Source: Colletes latitarsis
Taxonomy: Eukaryota; Arthropoda; Insecta; Hymenoptera; Colletidae
NCBI RefSeq assembly: GCF_051014445.1
Contig: NC_135137.1
Coordinates: 28,645,501 to 28,709,500 of the forward strand
Length of the DNA: 64,000 bases
Direction: 5' to 3'
In this document: positions 24,601 to 36,640 of the stretch, piece after piece
How the letters are laid out: each line of letters starts with the position of its first letter
How positions within the stretch are numbered: position 1 is the first letter of the stretch
Notes under the pieces: generated by a model
The model's database searches: none
Told to the model about the DNA's origin: nothing
What the model saw: only the letters and a program-made list of their open reading frames with translations
Translations under genes and position numbers: made by a program

Positions 24601-26735
24601 CAGGGTCGTCGCAAGATCGATTTCCTTTTATTGCATTTTTCGAACAAACCTTTCCTAAGTAAAATTTCGTTTGGTTTGCGTCGAAATTTGTACAATTTTG
24701 TGTTTGTCAAAAAAAGTTTGACGAAGTGATTGAGTAGGATTTTTGGAGTTTCGTTAACCTTAAAAAATAAGGACATGTTATTTTGATAAAATTAACTCAT
24801 TAAGTACCAATCGTTTATAGAGTACTGAGAAAACCATTTTTTACTGGTATTACAAGTTATTTGAATATTGTGTGATTTTTAAAGCATGAAATTAGGACCT
24901 GAATAAAGTGCACTCTAATTGGTTTTCATAATATATTATCAATACAAAAATTACTGTATTAAATTTTGGTTATTAAAAATAATCTTTCTTTATTATAACT
25001 TTTCAATACGAAAAATGTTTGTAGCAGATAGCAGTAATACTTATGTTTACTTCATATTAAAAGAAATGATAATTTGGTACCAAATGATTCAAACGTGATT
25101 TTATTTAGTTTCTCATTTTTACTTCAATCATATTTAAAAAATGAAAATATACATTGGATACGTTCTTCAAAGAAACGAACATATGATTTGGTTTTTGGTT
25201 GATCAAAATAATAGAACAATCGATGAAAAATTGTCATTATTTAACGAAAATATTGCCTAGCGGGATCTTGAAAGACAATTTGATGAAATTCTTAGTTCCA
25301 TGGTTTGTTTGCCATCGAATATACATAAAACTATACACGTTTCCTTAATAATAAACCAAGACTTTACGGTCGGGAGACTCTAAACAAAGTTGTATTTTTA
25401 TAGGATGATGCACTTTAAACCCTCTTTCGTAAGCCTACATCCTAGTCTACTCAGCATAAAGTTTTATAGTTCTACAATCTTGAAGTTAAATTTGTTGACC
25501 CACTAGTTTAAAAATGTGACCATTATCGATAAGAAAAGATTCTTAATTTAAAGAAGGCGATTCATTTATTTCTTCAAAGCTGTTTATCGTGAAGTTTGAG
25601 CATGACAGATTTATGTCAACTTTTAATGCACACTCGAATTAAACGTTTTGTAATCTTTGTCCGTTTAAAACTTCTTTAGATCTTTTCTTCTTATAAGATT
25701 AGGCGATTGTTCGACCTGAACAAGAAATTAGAATACATTTTACTTTTTAAATGTACTTTTGTTAATAATTTTTAAGATTATATATGAAGAATTATTTTAC
25801 ATAGAAATTCATATTTTTTCCTTTGTATAGTGTAAACGATATGAATATGCAGTCAGACATATATGGTAATATTACAATGATCTTGAACGCCAAAATTTGA
25901 AGGTTTTGAAAATATTTAATTTACGGATAAATAATTTTTTTGTATTGTTTCATCTATAGAAAATATTTAGGTGGCAGGTTTTTAATAGAACACTCTGTAT
26001 TAAATTTGTTTACAAAACAATATGATGCTGTCAAATTCAATTAACAATCTCTGTTACATTTCCAATGTTCCATTCAGCTAATTGCCTGTTACGTTTTTAA
26101 TTTTTCACTGCACGGACAAATATCAGGTTTTTGTAGATAATCAAATCGAACAATCACGTAAAATCTTTGTTTTTCAAGTAATAACATGAAAATTTTTATT
26201 CAATATCTTTACTTTGTATAATACTTTATTTTAGACCAGTAAATGGAAAGTAAATGGTAAAAAAAAATATATATTATTTTATGTTCAATTTTATACAGAT
26301 CGTACAAAAATCATAGCCAAATGAAGACGAAGGCTTAATAAATTACGTTGGCTAACTATTTAAAAGATTCGTTTTCGCTTTCATTATTTGCATCCAAAAT
26401 TTTTGAAAGGTTGAAAACAAAAATAATAATTAATACTCGATTAAAAGATACAAAGTACTTCTCGAAATGGATAACAATATGCAACGAGAAAATATATTTG
26501 AATTAAACGTTCTGTACTTGGTCATTGCTTTGACAATTAAATATTATTTCTTTAAATGAAGGAAAATGGTGATCAGTTAATCTTAATCTTTCAGGTATTT
26601 TGTTGTCCTTCATTATTATACAAAGCAATTTACATAAACACTTCATAATATAGATATTGTGTGACTAACAAAATTTTACATGATGAATAAAAATAAGGTC
26701 GAATGGACAAGTATTTCAAATTTTCTAGTTTCTAG
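24600..26735. other. AT-rich non-coding stretch
   Basis: Nothing recognisable. A terminus-like AACACTCTGTATT near 25986 resembles the ends of the TA-type families, but nothing next to it supports a transposon. Confidence 0.55.
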
Positions 26736-26737
26736 AA

Positions 26738-27260
26738 ATAGGTTCGAAACTTTCAGAAGATTAGAAGTTGGTCAAGTTAGGAAAAAGTTGGATAAAATTC
26801 TGGGCAAATAATATTCTTATAATTTTTATTTTCTCAGATGTTTTTCTATCTTTGGTTACCGAACAAAGTTGTTCACGTAAATATTTATTCCAAAATATGT
26901 GTGACATAATGAAAGATAAAATGGAAAAGATTATAATAAAAAGGTCAAACTGACCTCAAGAAATGGATTGGAAACTTTCAGAGAATTAGTGCTCGGGCAA
27001 ACTTGGATAAAATCCTGATCAAATACTATTGTTATAATTTTTATTTTCTCAGATGTTACCAAACAAAGTTGTTTATATAAATGTATATTTCAAAATATGT
27101 GTGACATAATGAAAAATAAAATGGAAAAAGATTATAATAAAAAGGTCAGGTCGTGTGTTTGGCACGACTGCTATATGGGTACTTCAAATTTGCTAATAAT
27201 TCCAAGAAATGGATTCGAAACTTTCAGAGGGATTGGTACTCGGTCAAACTTGGACAGAGA
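26738..27260. repeat. Tandem repeat, about 2.3 copies of a 220-247 bp unit
   Basis: GAAACTTTCAGA-containing unit starts recur near 26738, 26960 and 27207. Units 1 and 2 share CTTATAATTTTTATTTTCTCAGATG-like and AAAATATGTGTGACATAATGAAA-like segments and end in ATAATAAAAAGGTCA. The third copy is truncated after the CGGTCAAACTTGG segment. Open frames at 26768-26953 and 27097-27381 lie in or cross this repeat and are not taken as genes. Confidence 0.85.
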
Positions 27261-27720
27261 CGAAGGTGGTAAGAAGGGAGCGAAGAGACGGCAGAAAAAG
27301 GAAAGAGGGAAAGACAATTCACTTCCAGTAAAGTTTACACGCCACACGCGACTATTTTGGAGTTCCGTCGAGGTAAGGTAAGTGAACTCGTTAAAATCTT
27401 AAGACGCCTTAATTAGCCTAATAGCATCATCCTTTTTCGTCGGTCCATCACCGACCCCTCCGCCCATCGCTCCATCCAATTTCTTCTTACCGTTGCTTCG
27501 TGGAGCTTGCGACGGACTTGGAAGCTGTTCAAATATTGCCCGGTGTACTAATTCCAATTAGTGCATTTTGGCTCTAACGCGCCACTCCCTCTTGCACCTT
27601 CGTTTTGCTCCTTTCCAACCCCCCCGGAAACAGGGACAAAAAGTGTCGAATGTTTTCTAGAGAGTGGGCAGAAAGTACCGGAGCGTGTAATAAAGTCAAA
27701 TGCTACTTTTATACGTGCTA
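27240..27720. other. GC-richer island with a strong plus-strand donor
   Basis: Non-repetitive block. CGTCGAG|GTAAGGTAAGTG at 27365-27384 gives two overlapping consensus donors. The nearest upstream acceptor-like site (ACTTCCAG, about 27329) would define an exon of roughly 40 bp. Coding potential is unclear. Confidence 0.3.
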
Positions 27721-27935
27721 AGTGAATATAAATTGGAAATTAAATCGCATCGCAATCAGCTGAAAGACAAGTGGAAAGTGATGTATAACGTGTTCGAAAG
27801 AATCAAGAAAAGGAGTTTCAATTTAGATGGAAAAACGCGGGGTTCCTTCGTCTAGAGTTTCTTATCGCGTTGACGTGTTTAGCAGAATTTCGTAGAAAAT
27901 TATTCACAGAAACGTATAATTCTTTTGTACGACGA

Positions 27936-28288
27936 AATAAATGAAGCAAAAATTTTGTTTTTGCTGTCAATCTTCGACAAATTGGAGGTGCTCCATTTAT
28001 TGAGCTCCAATTAAGTCTACGTTACTTAACACTAGATTTACAGACTGAGCCAATTTGACTGATTTTTATGATCTTGACAGCCCAATAACGAAAATACTGG
28101 AATTTTTCAATTTTAGTAAAATCGATTAACACTAGATTTACAGAGTGAGCCAATTTGACTTATTTAAAATGAGAAATTGTTTAACAATTTCATGCTATAA
28201 ATAAAATTTAAATGGAGCTCAATAAATGGAACGCTTCCAATTTGTCGAAGATTGAGAGCAAAAACAAAATTTTTACTTTATTTATTTT
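27936..28288. repeat. Imperfect inverted repeat, 78-bp arms, with internal direct repeat
   Basis: The arm at 27936-28013 (GCAAAAATTTTGTTTTTGCT, CAATCTTCGACAAATTGGA, TTTATTGAGCTCCA) is inverted at 28211-28288. The 197-bp centre contains two copies of TTAACACTAGATTTACAGA/TGAGCCAATTTGACT at 28027-28060 and 28127-28160. The whole can fold into a long hairpin. It is probably a foldback-type repeat, not a gene. Confidence 0.8.
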
Positions 28289-28399
28289 ACAACTCATGCT
28301 ATCTATATGTATGCATATAAATAAAATTTTAGATCAGTCAAATTGACTAACGAGTTACGGACACGTAACAATTATGTTGAAATTGTACAACTCTTTGTA

Positions 28400-29000
28400 C
28401 AAATAAATGAAATTGGATATCGTTAGATAGATTCAGACAACCATCTATTTTGGCAGTTGCTCGCTCGACGTCGATCGAAATAAACGGGCGATTGTTTATC
28501 GTGCACGTTTCGTTATAAATTTAAGGCATGCCACGTAGTGGTTGCAATAGCAGACGTCGCGGCGTTACAGTGTCATTACAGCGACGGTGTCCTTATTTTA
28601 TAGTCGTGTCTCATAGCCTGCAGGGTCATGGGACGCTCGCAGGATGAAAGCGTAACCGACCCGTGGGACTTTCTGACAATTCAATAAGTACGATAAATTT
28701 CCGGTCCACGACGGTGAAAAACTGTATGATCCGGGCAACTCCTAGCCGAGTCTGTTAATAAAAAAAAAACCCATACATTTATCACTTTTATCCGCACTTT
28801 ATCATACGTACCACCGCGAACTCATAAAACTATATTATCCTTGTACGTGTGCGGAAACTTGGTTTTTATCTGGTGTGCCGATGAAATTCGTCTACGCTCC
28901 TCTTTTCTCTGTTCCCCCTGTCCCAGAAGTGGGAAATCCTTTGACGCTCCAATGTGGCTTTATGGATTCTTCGCGTGGCCACGCGTATTTCATTCATGTC
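28400..29000. other. GC-richer island, function unknown
   Basis: Non-repetitive, GC-richer block without a convincing reading frame; a candidate conserved regulatory segment. Confidence 0.35.
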
Positions 29001-29040
29001 AATTTTGTTAGAATTATAAAAAGACATTTTAATGTGAATT

Positions 29041-29395
29041 AACGTCTATTTGGAAATCGAAGATTTAGAGAAGAAAATTTAGAGTCCCTGAAACTGTTAA
29101 CCCCTATATAATTCCAAATAATTTTTCAAACCTGTACTAGTTAACTTTGTTTAAATTTGTTGGTACAAGAAATGACCACGAAAAGAATAGATTTTAATAT
29201 GTAATACTTCTATTAACGCCTACTTGGAAATCGATGAGTTAGACAAGAAAATTTAGAGTCTCTGAAACTATTAACCCCTTGATGGACTATTTAATTCCAA
29301 ATAATTTTATAAACTAGTTAATTTTGTTTAAATTTATTGATAGAAGGAATGGCCACGAAAAGAAATAGATTTTAATATGTAAGACTTGATGACGA
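29041..29395. repeat. Two-copy tandem duplication, unit 174-180 bp (family H)
   Basis: AACGTCTATTTGGAAATCGA at 29041 corresponds to AACGCCTACTTGGAAATCGA at 29215. Both units continue through AGAAAATTTAGAGT, CTGAAACT, TTAACCCCT, AATTCCAAATAATTTT and GAAATAGATTTTAATATGTAA-like sequence. Related single copies are at about 39930-40110 and 45400-45545, and inverted at about 38320-38450, so the unit is a dispersed family. Confidence 0.8.
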
Positions 29396-30076
29396 GTGAA
29401 TAGCCACGTGATTGTGAAACTTGATATCAAGAACTTATGACAAGTGGTTAAATTTTCATGCAGTGAATGGTCACATTATTAGTTACGCGTGTTAACAGTT
29501 CGTTCTAAAATTGATAAAACAAGTGTTCTTAATGGGTTTAAAATTACGTCGTCGAGGCAAAATATTGAGCTCTTATAAGAAGGCTCTGGTCTTGAATCCT
29601 ATTAAAAACAGAGATTTAATGCTGATATTATGCTAGTAAAGCTATACCGAAATCGATTATTATTGAAATATCGATGTTACTATTGTATAATACCAACACC
29701 GATGTGCTACCAGAAATCGAAATAAATATCGGTATTATTTCGGTATTCCCATTGTGCAATTATTTACGAGTCTTCACGCTCTCATCACCGAACCGAGGAT
29801 CCATCTTCATTTGTTTATATTCCACATTCCCTTTATTACGAAGCCTGTTATTCCATTCTAGTATTCTATAAATTAAATGTGGAAACGTTGCAACGTTTTC
29901 GAATATCATGTTTTCATCGTCAAAAGGTGATATCGGTGCTATCTCGGTTTTAACACGAAAGACTGGTAAAATAATTACAATAATAAACTAGGTCACTGCT
30001 CGAAATGAAACTTGATAATTGTAACGAAATAAAGAAACCAAAAAAATTACGGTAAATGTAGTTATGTTATTTTTTA
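29396..30076. other. AT-rich non-coding stretch
   Basis: No gene. The first 60 bp continue family H (TTGATGACGAGTGAATAGCC ... ATCAAGAACTTATGACAAG). The stretch at 29640-29960 has several ATCGGTAT/ATCGATA words but no clear element. Confidence 0.5.
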
Positions 30077-30078
30077 TA

Positions 30079-31107
30079 CAGGGTGTTTGGCCACCCCTGG
30101 GAAAAATTTTAATGGGAGATTCTAGAGGCTAAAATAAGACGAAAATCAAGGCTACTAATTTGTTGATTCAGGCATCGTTAAAAAGTTATAGAAACATTTC
30201 CGGCCACACAGTATATTTTCGGTAAAGAATTTTTTTCACGAAAGTACGTAGGATTTCGGGAGTATGTGTATTCGCCAAAAATAATTGTAATTGACCAGCG
30301 CAACTGAAAATAATTTTTCCAGAATGTTTCCAAATTTTTTCTTTTCGCCGAAAAATTTAGGCATCTACCCCCTGTCGATTTTCCTTAAAAATTCATTTTT
30401 CATTTTTAATAAACTTATTTGCAGCTGTACGAAAATGTTGTCTAATACTTTTTTGTAGGCATCCATAAGCTCTACTTCCAGCCTAAATTTAAATGAAATC
30501 CATTGACTATTGTAGGAGTTATGGTCATTTGAAAATTGGACCATGATTATGAGGTTTTTTGCATTTTACGGGGTTAAGCAATAACTTATCGAATATTCGT
30601 AGAATTTTTACATATTGTTGACTAAAATACGCGTTGTTTGTATTTTGAAACATTAAAATTCCTCAATCCGTTCAGAAGTTGTGACGTTTTAAACATACGC
30701 ATGAAATTTCAGGGAAACATATCAGTGTATGGTCAGACATTATATTTTCGGTGAATAATTTTTTTTTCGAATGTGCTTAGGAATTCGGGAGTATGTCTAA
30801 TGAAGTAAAATGATTATAATTGACCTCTGCAACCAAAAATAATTTTTCTAGAACGATTTGAAATTTTTTAATTTTGTCGACTTTGTTCACCTACTCGAAT
30901 TTTTTTCTCGAAAGTTGGTAGGATTTCGGGGGTATGTCTATTCACTAAAAATGATTATAATTGACCCTCGCAGCCGAAAATAATTTTTCCGTGAATGATT
31001 TGAAATTTTTTAATTTAATTTTTTAATAACTCTTTAACGAAACCTCAATCATCAAAATTTTTCAAAACTTCCATTATAATTTTTCTCAGGGGTGGCTGAA
31101 CACCCTG
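30079..31107 (-). mobile_element. Family A inverted-repeat transposon, copy A3 (full length)
   Basis: Left end CAGGGTGTTTGGCCACC at 30079, right end GGTGGCTGAACACCCTG ending at 31107, with TA on both sides. The inverted match extends inward across TTTTAATGGGAGATTCTAGAG, though it is more worn on the right arm. The interior is the usual family A sequence. The recurrent minus-strand frame is open near 30375-30590 although the copy is clearly diverged. No transposase. Confidence 0.92.
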
Positions 31108-31109
31108 TA

Positions 31110-32773
31110 TATTAGATATTTGTAAGGGTTGTAAAAGTATAAGCAATCAATAATGATAAAAAAATCAGTATTAAAATCTAAAATTTCCAATAAAACCATC
31201 TCAAACAAATGAAATCTTATAGAAACAATAACAAAAAATATATTGAAAGTACAACGTGAAAATAAATAACTAGTATGTAGCCTTTTGTATAATCCCACAG
31301 CATCCGAGTATTGATGCAATGTGAATATCAGGTATCTCATTAGGGACATCTTGGTATGTATTTTCTAATTAACTAATTTTTGTAGGGGAAGTATATTGAT
31401 ACCACTTATTTAAAACAACTAAAAGTAAGAAAAACGCAGAAACAATAGAAAATTAAAATCAATGATTTCAATCCATGTTTGGAAGTTAGAACGTTTCATT
31501 TTGTCTTAACTTTCTGATTACTGGAACAATTACCTTTGATTTTTAGACAAACAAAATTGAGCTGTCTTAATTTAGTTCGTAAAAAAACCGGTCGACACAC
31601 CTGTCTAATCCTTTCCGTGGCCTGTTATTTTTCACATTACGTTGCGACTCTCCTAATAGCGCTTAGTTTATGCCGGCAAACAAATTTCCTTACCCGTACA
31701 AATCTGATTATGGAGGGTTTCGGCCTGAGCAACAATTCTCCTTGCGGAATCGCAGATGGAGCAACGCCTACCAACCCCCTCGACTTCCTCTTAACTCGAG
31801 TTTAACCCTGTTTACACGCGATTCATATAATATGCACGCTTCGTGTCTGGTACAGGATAAATAACACCGTCTTGATGGCATTATCTCCAACTACTTGTAG
31901 GCGTTTCTGCTGTCGAAGACGGTTATCAAAGTACTCGAAACCTCAACGTGGGTTGTTTAATGCCGTTTGCATTATTCGTTGTCGAGGTTCGTCGAGCGAA
32001 AAATCTTTGCAAAATGTTGTGTTGTTAACAAGGAAAGGTCCTGAAGAGTAACATTGACTTTCTGATGTGCTTTTATACAATAATAAAGCTTGAAAAACTG
32101 AAGCTGTTGGTACTAAATTTTGTTAATTATAAATTATGAGATATGTAATGTCGAATTATAGACATAAAGTTGTAAAAATGGTCCATAGTTTTTTGTATTA
32201 TTATATATGTATGTGATATAAATACTATGCAAGTTCATATAGAGGTTCTATGGAATGTATCAATTATGTGTAACATTTTTTAGCAGTAGAATAAGTATTT
32301 AAAACAAGAATATAAAAGGTTGCTTATACATATTAAAAAGAGCTGTAAAAATATGAACAGATTTAAGTACTAAACTAACTGTAATTTTAACATCAAATAT
32401 CTCATTGACTATTAATCATCTAACCTCTAAATCGAGTACCATTGGCTGCAGTTTTTCAAGCTTTCTCATCGTGAAAAAGTTTATAAAAGATCAGCGTTAT
32501 ACTTCAGGAAGACTTGTGAGAGTTTCTCTATCTAAATTTTTGCTAGTGCAATGATTGGTGAATATAACACGTCAAATTATTTTATTTGCCTTAACAAACA
32601 GTTCTTAGGGATTTGTGGAACCATAATTTAAAGAGGTGTTTTAATTTTTAACTTATTACATTTCCATTATTTTGATAGATAATAGGTGACACAATTCCAT
32701 TGTTACATTGAAGCAATTTCGCAGTACATTGTATCATTGTATTGTATATGTATATACAGCATATATACATATA
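31110..32773. other. Non-coding stretch with a GC-richer island at 31540-31990
   Basis: The island carries two overlapping plus-strand frames (31536-31805 and 31670-31864) that I do not recognise. The rest is AT-rich and featureless. Confidence 0.45.
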
Positions 32774-32775
32774 TA

Positions 32776-33672
32776 CAGGGTGTTCGGCCTCCCCTGGGAA
32801 AAATTTTAATAGAAGATTCTAGAGGTCAAAATAAGACGAAAATCAAGAATACCAATTTGTTGATGGAGACTTCGTTAAAAAGTTATTAACAATTAAATTC
32901 AAAAATTTCAAATCGTTCTAGAAAAATTATTTTCGGTTGCGGGGGTCAATTACAATCATTTTTGGTTAATAGACATACTTCCGAAATCCTACCCACTTTC
33001 GAGAAAAAAATTCCTTACCGAAAATATAATTTCTGGCCAGAAATGTCTGCCCGAATTTTCATGCGAATCTTTAAAACGTCATAACTTCTGAACGGATTGT
33101 ACGATTTTGATGTTTAAAAAAGCAAACTACGCGAATTTTGATGGAGAATATGTACAAATAGCAAAAATATTGGAACACATGCTCCTTGAGCCCGTAAAAT
33201 GTGAAAAACCCCATAAAAGTGGTCCAATTTTCAAACGACCATAACTCCTATAATAGTGAACGTATCTCATTGAAACTTTTTTCTGAAATGGAGCTCATGG
33301 GTACCTACAAAAAAGTATTAAACAACTTTTCTGTAGGGCGTCAAACAAAATTACTAAAAATGAAAAACTAATTTTTAAGAAAAATCGACAGGGGGTAGGT
33401 GCCTAAATTTTTCAACGAAAAAAAAAAATTTCAAATTGTTCTGGAAAAATTATTTTCGGTTGCGGGGGTCAATTACAATAATTTTCGGTGAATAGACGTA
33501 CCCCCAAAATCCTGCGTATTTTCGAGAAAAAAATTCAGTACGGTCGGATCTTTAAACGTTAATAACTGTTTAACGAAGCCTTAATCAACAAATTGGTATT
33601 CTTGATTTTCGTCTTATTTTGGCCTCTAGAATCCCCCATTGAATTTTTTCTCAGGGGTGGCCGAACATCCTG
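32776..33672 (+). mobile_element. Family A inverted-repeat transposon, copy A4 (full length)
   Basis: Left end CAGGGTGTTCGGCCTCC, right end GGTGGCCGAACATCCTG, TA on both sides. Interior orientation is opposite to copies A1 and A3. Of the recurrent frame about 50 codons are open on the plus strand near 33200-33370 before a stop. The frames at 32686-32889 and 33559-33834 read across the terminal repeat into flanking DNA and are not genes. Confidence 0.92.
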
Positions 33673-33717
33673 TATATATATTGTATATAGAATATTTATT
33701 ATATTATATCGTACATA

Positions 33718-33812
33718 GAAACATAAATTATACATATAAACATAAAGTAAAACATAGTGATAAACGTAAAGTAAAACATAATGAAAAACATAAAGTGAGA
33801 CATGAAGTAAAA
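33718..33812. repeat. Minisatellite, about 3.5 copies of a 23-25 bp unit
   Basis: Variants of AAACATAAAGTAAAACATAGTGA are repeated head to tail (ATAAACATAAAGTAAAACAT, ATAAACGTAAAGTAAAACAT, AAAAACATAAAGTGAGACAT). Confidence 0.8.
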
Positions 33813-33814
33813 AA

Positions 33815-34324
33815 CTGAATAACTGAAGTTCCAAAATCGTCGAAAGAATCGCACGAATTGATGTTTCGCCTCTAATTAATTTGAAGAATGTTAATGAAGT
33901 GTTTTTTATTTGTGAGTTTAATTTGAACGCTATGCTGTCATGATTAAATCCAGTACCAATCAGGATGTAGTGTATTAGTTGGGTGAACGTTGACGAGGTA
34001 TTGATGGAACCGATTCCAAATTATATACCTTGGAGACCAATTACGAACGTTTAATCCATCAAAGAGAGATAATTGAATTTGCTGTTGTTTTCCTAGAAAC
34101 GCGGGGATCAGTAAACCGTCAAATTTTGCGAAAGTACTCCTCGCGATTTAATTTACCCATTCAAATTTGATTTCAGTACGATAACAGTCGCTTCGGAGAA
34201 AAATATTCCTTTTGTGTTTCTATTCTAAGCACGGTTATAGTATTTTTGCTAACTTCCGTTTCGTTGAATGTTTTATTTATCATACGTGTAGAGTTTTTTT
34301 CATTATTCCACTCGAATTGCTATA
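33815..34324. other. AT-rich non-coding stretch
   Basis: Nothing recognisable between the minisatellite and the miniature Tc1-type element. Confidence 0.5.
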
Positions 34325-34326
34325 TA

Positions 34327-34641
34327 CAGTCAGGGACAAAAGTAAGTGGACAAATGACGAAAAAGGATATCAATGAAATTTAACCAATATAACATTGCAA
34401 TTACATGTTTAAGCTTTATTTAATATTTATTAAATATTAACTCTCTGAAATTGGTTCATGTTTTGTTTAAACTTAATTTCGATTTACGCCGACTGTTAAC
34501 ATTTATTTTAAATGTTATTCAAATAATCTATATACTGTAAAGATAAATGTTAAATAAAGCTTAAACTTTCAATTACGATGCTACAGTAATTTCATTGATA
34601 TTCATTTTCATCATCTGTCCACTTACTTTTGTGCTTAACTG
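34327..34641. mobile_element. Tc1/mariner-type miniature inverted-repeat element
   Basis: The left end CAGTCAGGGACAAAAGTAAG and the inverted right end (minus strand CAGTTAAGCACAAAAGTAAG) match and continue as GTGGACA...ATATCAATGAAATT and on to TTTAAGCTTTATTTAA, giving arms of about 105 bp on a 315-bp element. TA flanks both ends. CAGT ends, TA target and the ACAAAAGTAAGTGGACA motif are typical of Tc1/mariner elements. There is no transposase. Confidence 0.88.
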
Positions 34642-34879
34642 TATTTCTCGAGCTAATTTCGAAGAGTATATAAGATTTTCCACTGCTTTGTCAAAGTATG
34701 TTATTTGCAAAATATGAAAACACTTATAACAGAGTTTAAAATTTATCAAAACTTCGGCAATATTTTTCGAAAGAAAGATTGAGTTCCTTGGATACTTTTC
34801 ACCCTTTCAATGAACAGAATATGATACAATAAAAGAGTCAGACTTCGAAAACCCTGTCAAGGTCAACTGTTTTGTTCAT

Positions 34880-35600
34880 CTCATATAATTTTTTTACGCC
34901 CCAACGTTGAGTGATCGATCACAAGCAAAAGTTGATCCTCGGGGACAAACTGTTTCCTGGCCCCTTTTGTCTCGATCGAAACACGGCCGTGCATAATTGT
35001 GACGAACAGTGGTCCCGCAAATAGCGCGGCCGCGATCGTTAACCATATAGCGAACGAGATCCGCAGGAAATAATTTGGACCTGAGAGTCATCATCAAATC
35101 ACGGCGCGCGATAGGACAACCGGGAAATTGCCAGCTTCGTTGGTCGCGCATAGGTAATCCAATCTGTCGGAACAATGGTGGCCCGTAGCTGCCTTTTGTA
35201 GATGCTTTCCGCGAGCGTCTATAATTACTCGTAATGGAATCCTCCGCTGACGTATCGAGTGAAGATAGTCGCTCGTTTGATCCAATTAAGGATAGAAGCC
35301 GCCTGAACACAGACACCCCGGACCTCTGCCAGTCCCTGTCGTATTCCTCGTCTCTATCACGGCTACTCGAATATCTCTAGCTCGCGACGTGACGTCCCTC
35401 TTTGATAATTACCAACGCACCTCCTATTTACGCGCCCTGTGGCGCTTCGATCTATTAACGTGTCATTGATGTCTCTGTTGGAAAGCGACGTGCGAACGTA
35501 AGCTGTACGAGCTGATTAGTAGTCGTTGCGCCACCCAAGAATATTCTGCACAAAAGATGTCGATGGCGGATACCAGCACATGGGTGTTCCATTACGGCAG
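34880..35600. other. GC-richer island with a long minus-strand frame
   Basis: Non-repetitive GC-richer block next to the solo LTR. It contains the open frame listed at 34894-35370. Confidence 0.4.
34894..35370 (-). other. Unrecognised 158-codon open frame without ATG start
   Basis: On the minus strand the frame stays open from a stop near 35371 to TAA at 34894. It begins with a charged stretch (RYSSSRDRDEEYDRDWQRSG) and continues with Ser- and Arg-rich sequence (SVFRRLLSLIGSNERLSSLD). There is no early ATG; a GTG at 35316 is unlikely as a start in an animal. A weak acceptor (GAGCTAG) precedes it. It could be a terminal exon or a chance frame in a GC-richer island. No domain is recognised and codon choice is not strongly biased. 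Confidence 0.2.
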
Positions 35601-35601
35601 T

Positions 35602-36173
35602 TGTTGACTCCCACATAGTTCGTGGAGCCGAGTTATTTGGTAAACAGATAAGTACAATAACTATTTACAAATACTTTAAACTTATTAACAAAAATATATA
35701 TACAAAATAATGTGTTAACAATGGTTCGTAAAATTCTTGAAGTCTACTCTGTTCAAACTTGCATTCTCTTGTACACTATGTATCTGTAACTGTTCTCTGT
35801 TCTATTGTAATTTGTCATTGCCCTGACTGTCCCTTGTAAGTGCTCTGACTGTAAATTTCAATGTTCTTGTGTAACTGAGTTCTGTTCTATTCTGTGGTGA
35901 TTATATACGGAGTTCACAAGTAGGAGGAGATTCTATTAACAAATCAAAACTTTGCCCATCCCTCGTGGGCCAGTCCTCTCGAGACTCCAAGTTCCACCTA
36001 TTGAGGGTTGTACGGGGGTAGGTGTTCGCGGTCCCAAGAATAGATGGGCCTAAATTATCCCTTGAAACTAATTAAGTATGGCTTAATGGCTTCAGGGTCT
36101 GGCAATCAAGTAATTTAAGTAATATTGAACTAAATGACGTTTCCTATAATATAAAATGTTGGAATTCCCAACA
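35602..36173 (-). mobile_element. Solo LTR with 5-bp target duplication GCAGT
   Basis: The block starts TGTTGACTCCCAC and ends GGAATTCCCAACA, so both strands have TG...CA ends. GCAGT occurs immediately before (35597-35601) and after (36174-36178). On the minus strand TATATAATC near 35905-35913 could be the promoter TATA box, which favours minus orientation. A 572-bp length and 5-bp duplication fit gypsy, BEL/Pao or copia LTRs. There is no primer site or internal sequence, so it is a recombination product. Confidence 0.88.
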
Positions 36174-36194
36174 GCAGTAATTCATTCGGGGCAT

Positions 36195-36640
36195 CACAAT
36201 AAGAAAAAAGTCCATATAATGCCCTGTTTAACATTGTTGTCCAATTAGAGCATGTTTTACGTCGCATCGACCTTCGAATTATTACCGACGACTTGCATTA
36301 TCTTGTTGAAAAATAAAGTTTGTACCTTTAATTTTTACAGCATGTTTTCCAGCTGTCCATCTATTAACGTAATGTAATTAGAACTTTTCATTCTTCCACT
36401 TATAAACTTAATTTCAATTTTTCCATGGTATCTAATTCTAGCTCATACCATTACTCCTCCACTACTTGCTTGTCGATGACTTAAAATTTGTGCTTCTTTA
36501 TGCAAATCGTGAAAGTAAGATCGATATCCATCCGGTGCATCTAAAAAAGTAAACCTTTTTTCGTTACTAAAAATTGCTTTTCGTCATTTCTTCTTCCAGT
36601 GGATATGTTCTTCTGCAAACTGTAAATGTATGATTTTTTG
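36195..36640 (-). pseudogene. Decayed Tc1-type transposase fragment
   Basis: Minus-strand translation gives the central catalytic part of a Tc1/mariner-superfamily DDE transposase: EEHIHWKKK, then IFSNEKRFTF with the first catalytic Asp (usually FSDEK) changed to Asn, DAPDGYRSYF, SSGGVMV followed by a TGA where Trp is expected, KIEIKFISGRM, and, after frame changes, FFQQDNAS with the second Asp. The third acidic region (usually SPDLNPIE) is not found; the solo LTR lies just beyond. There are at least three stops and a frameshift, so it is dead. The N-terminal DNA-binding region is also missing. Confidence 0.85.

Noticed and set aside
35094..35285. 63-codon minus-strand frame nested in the 34894-35370 frame
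   Set aside because: An alternative reading of the same island with no supporting signal.
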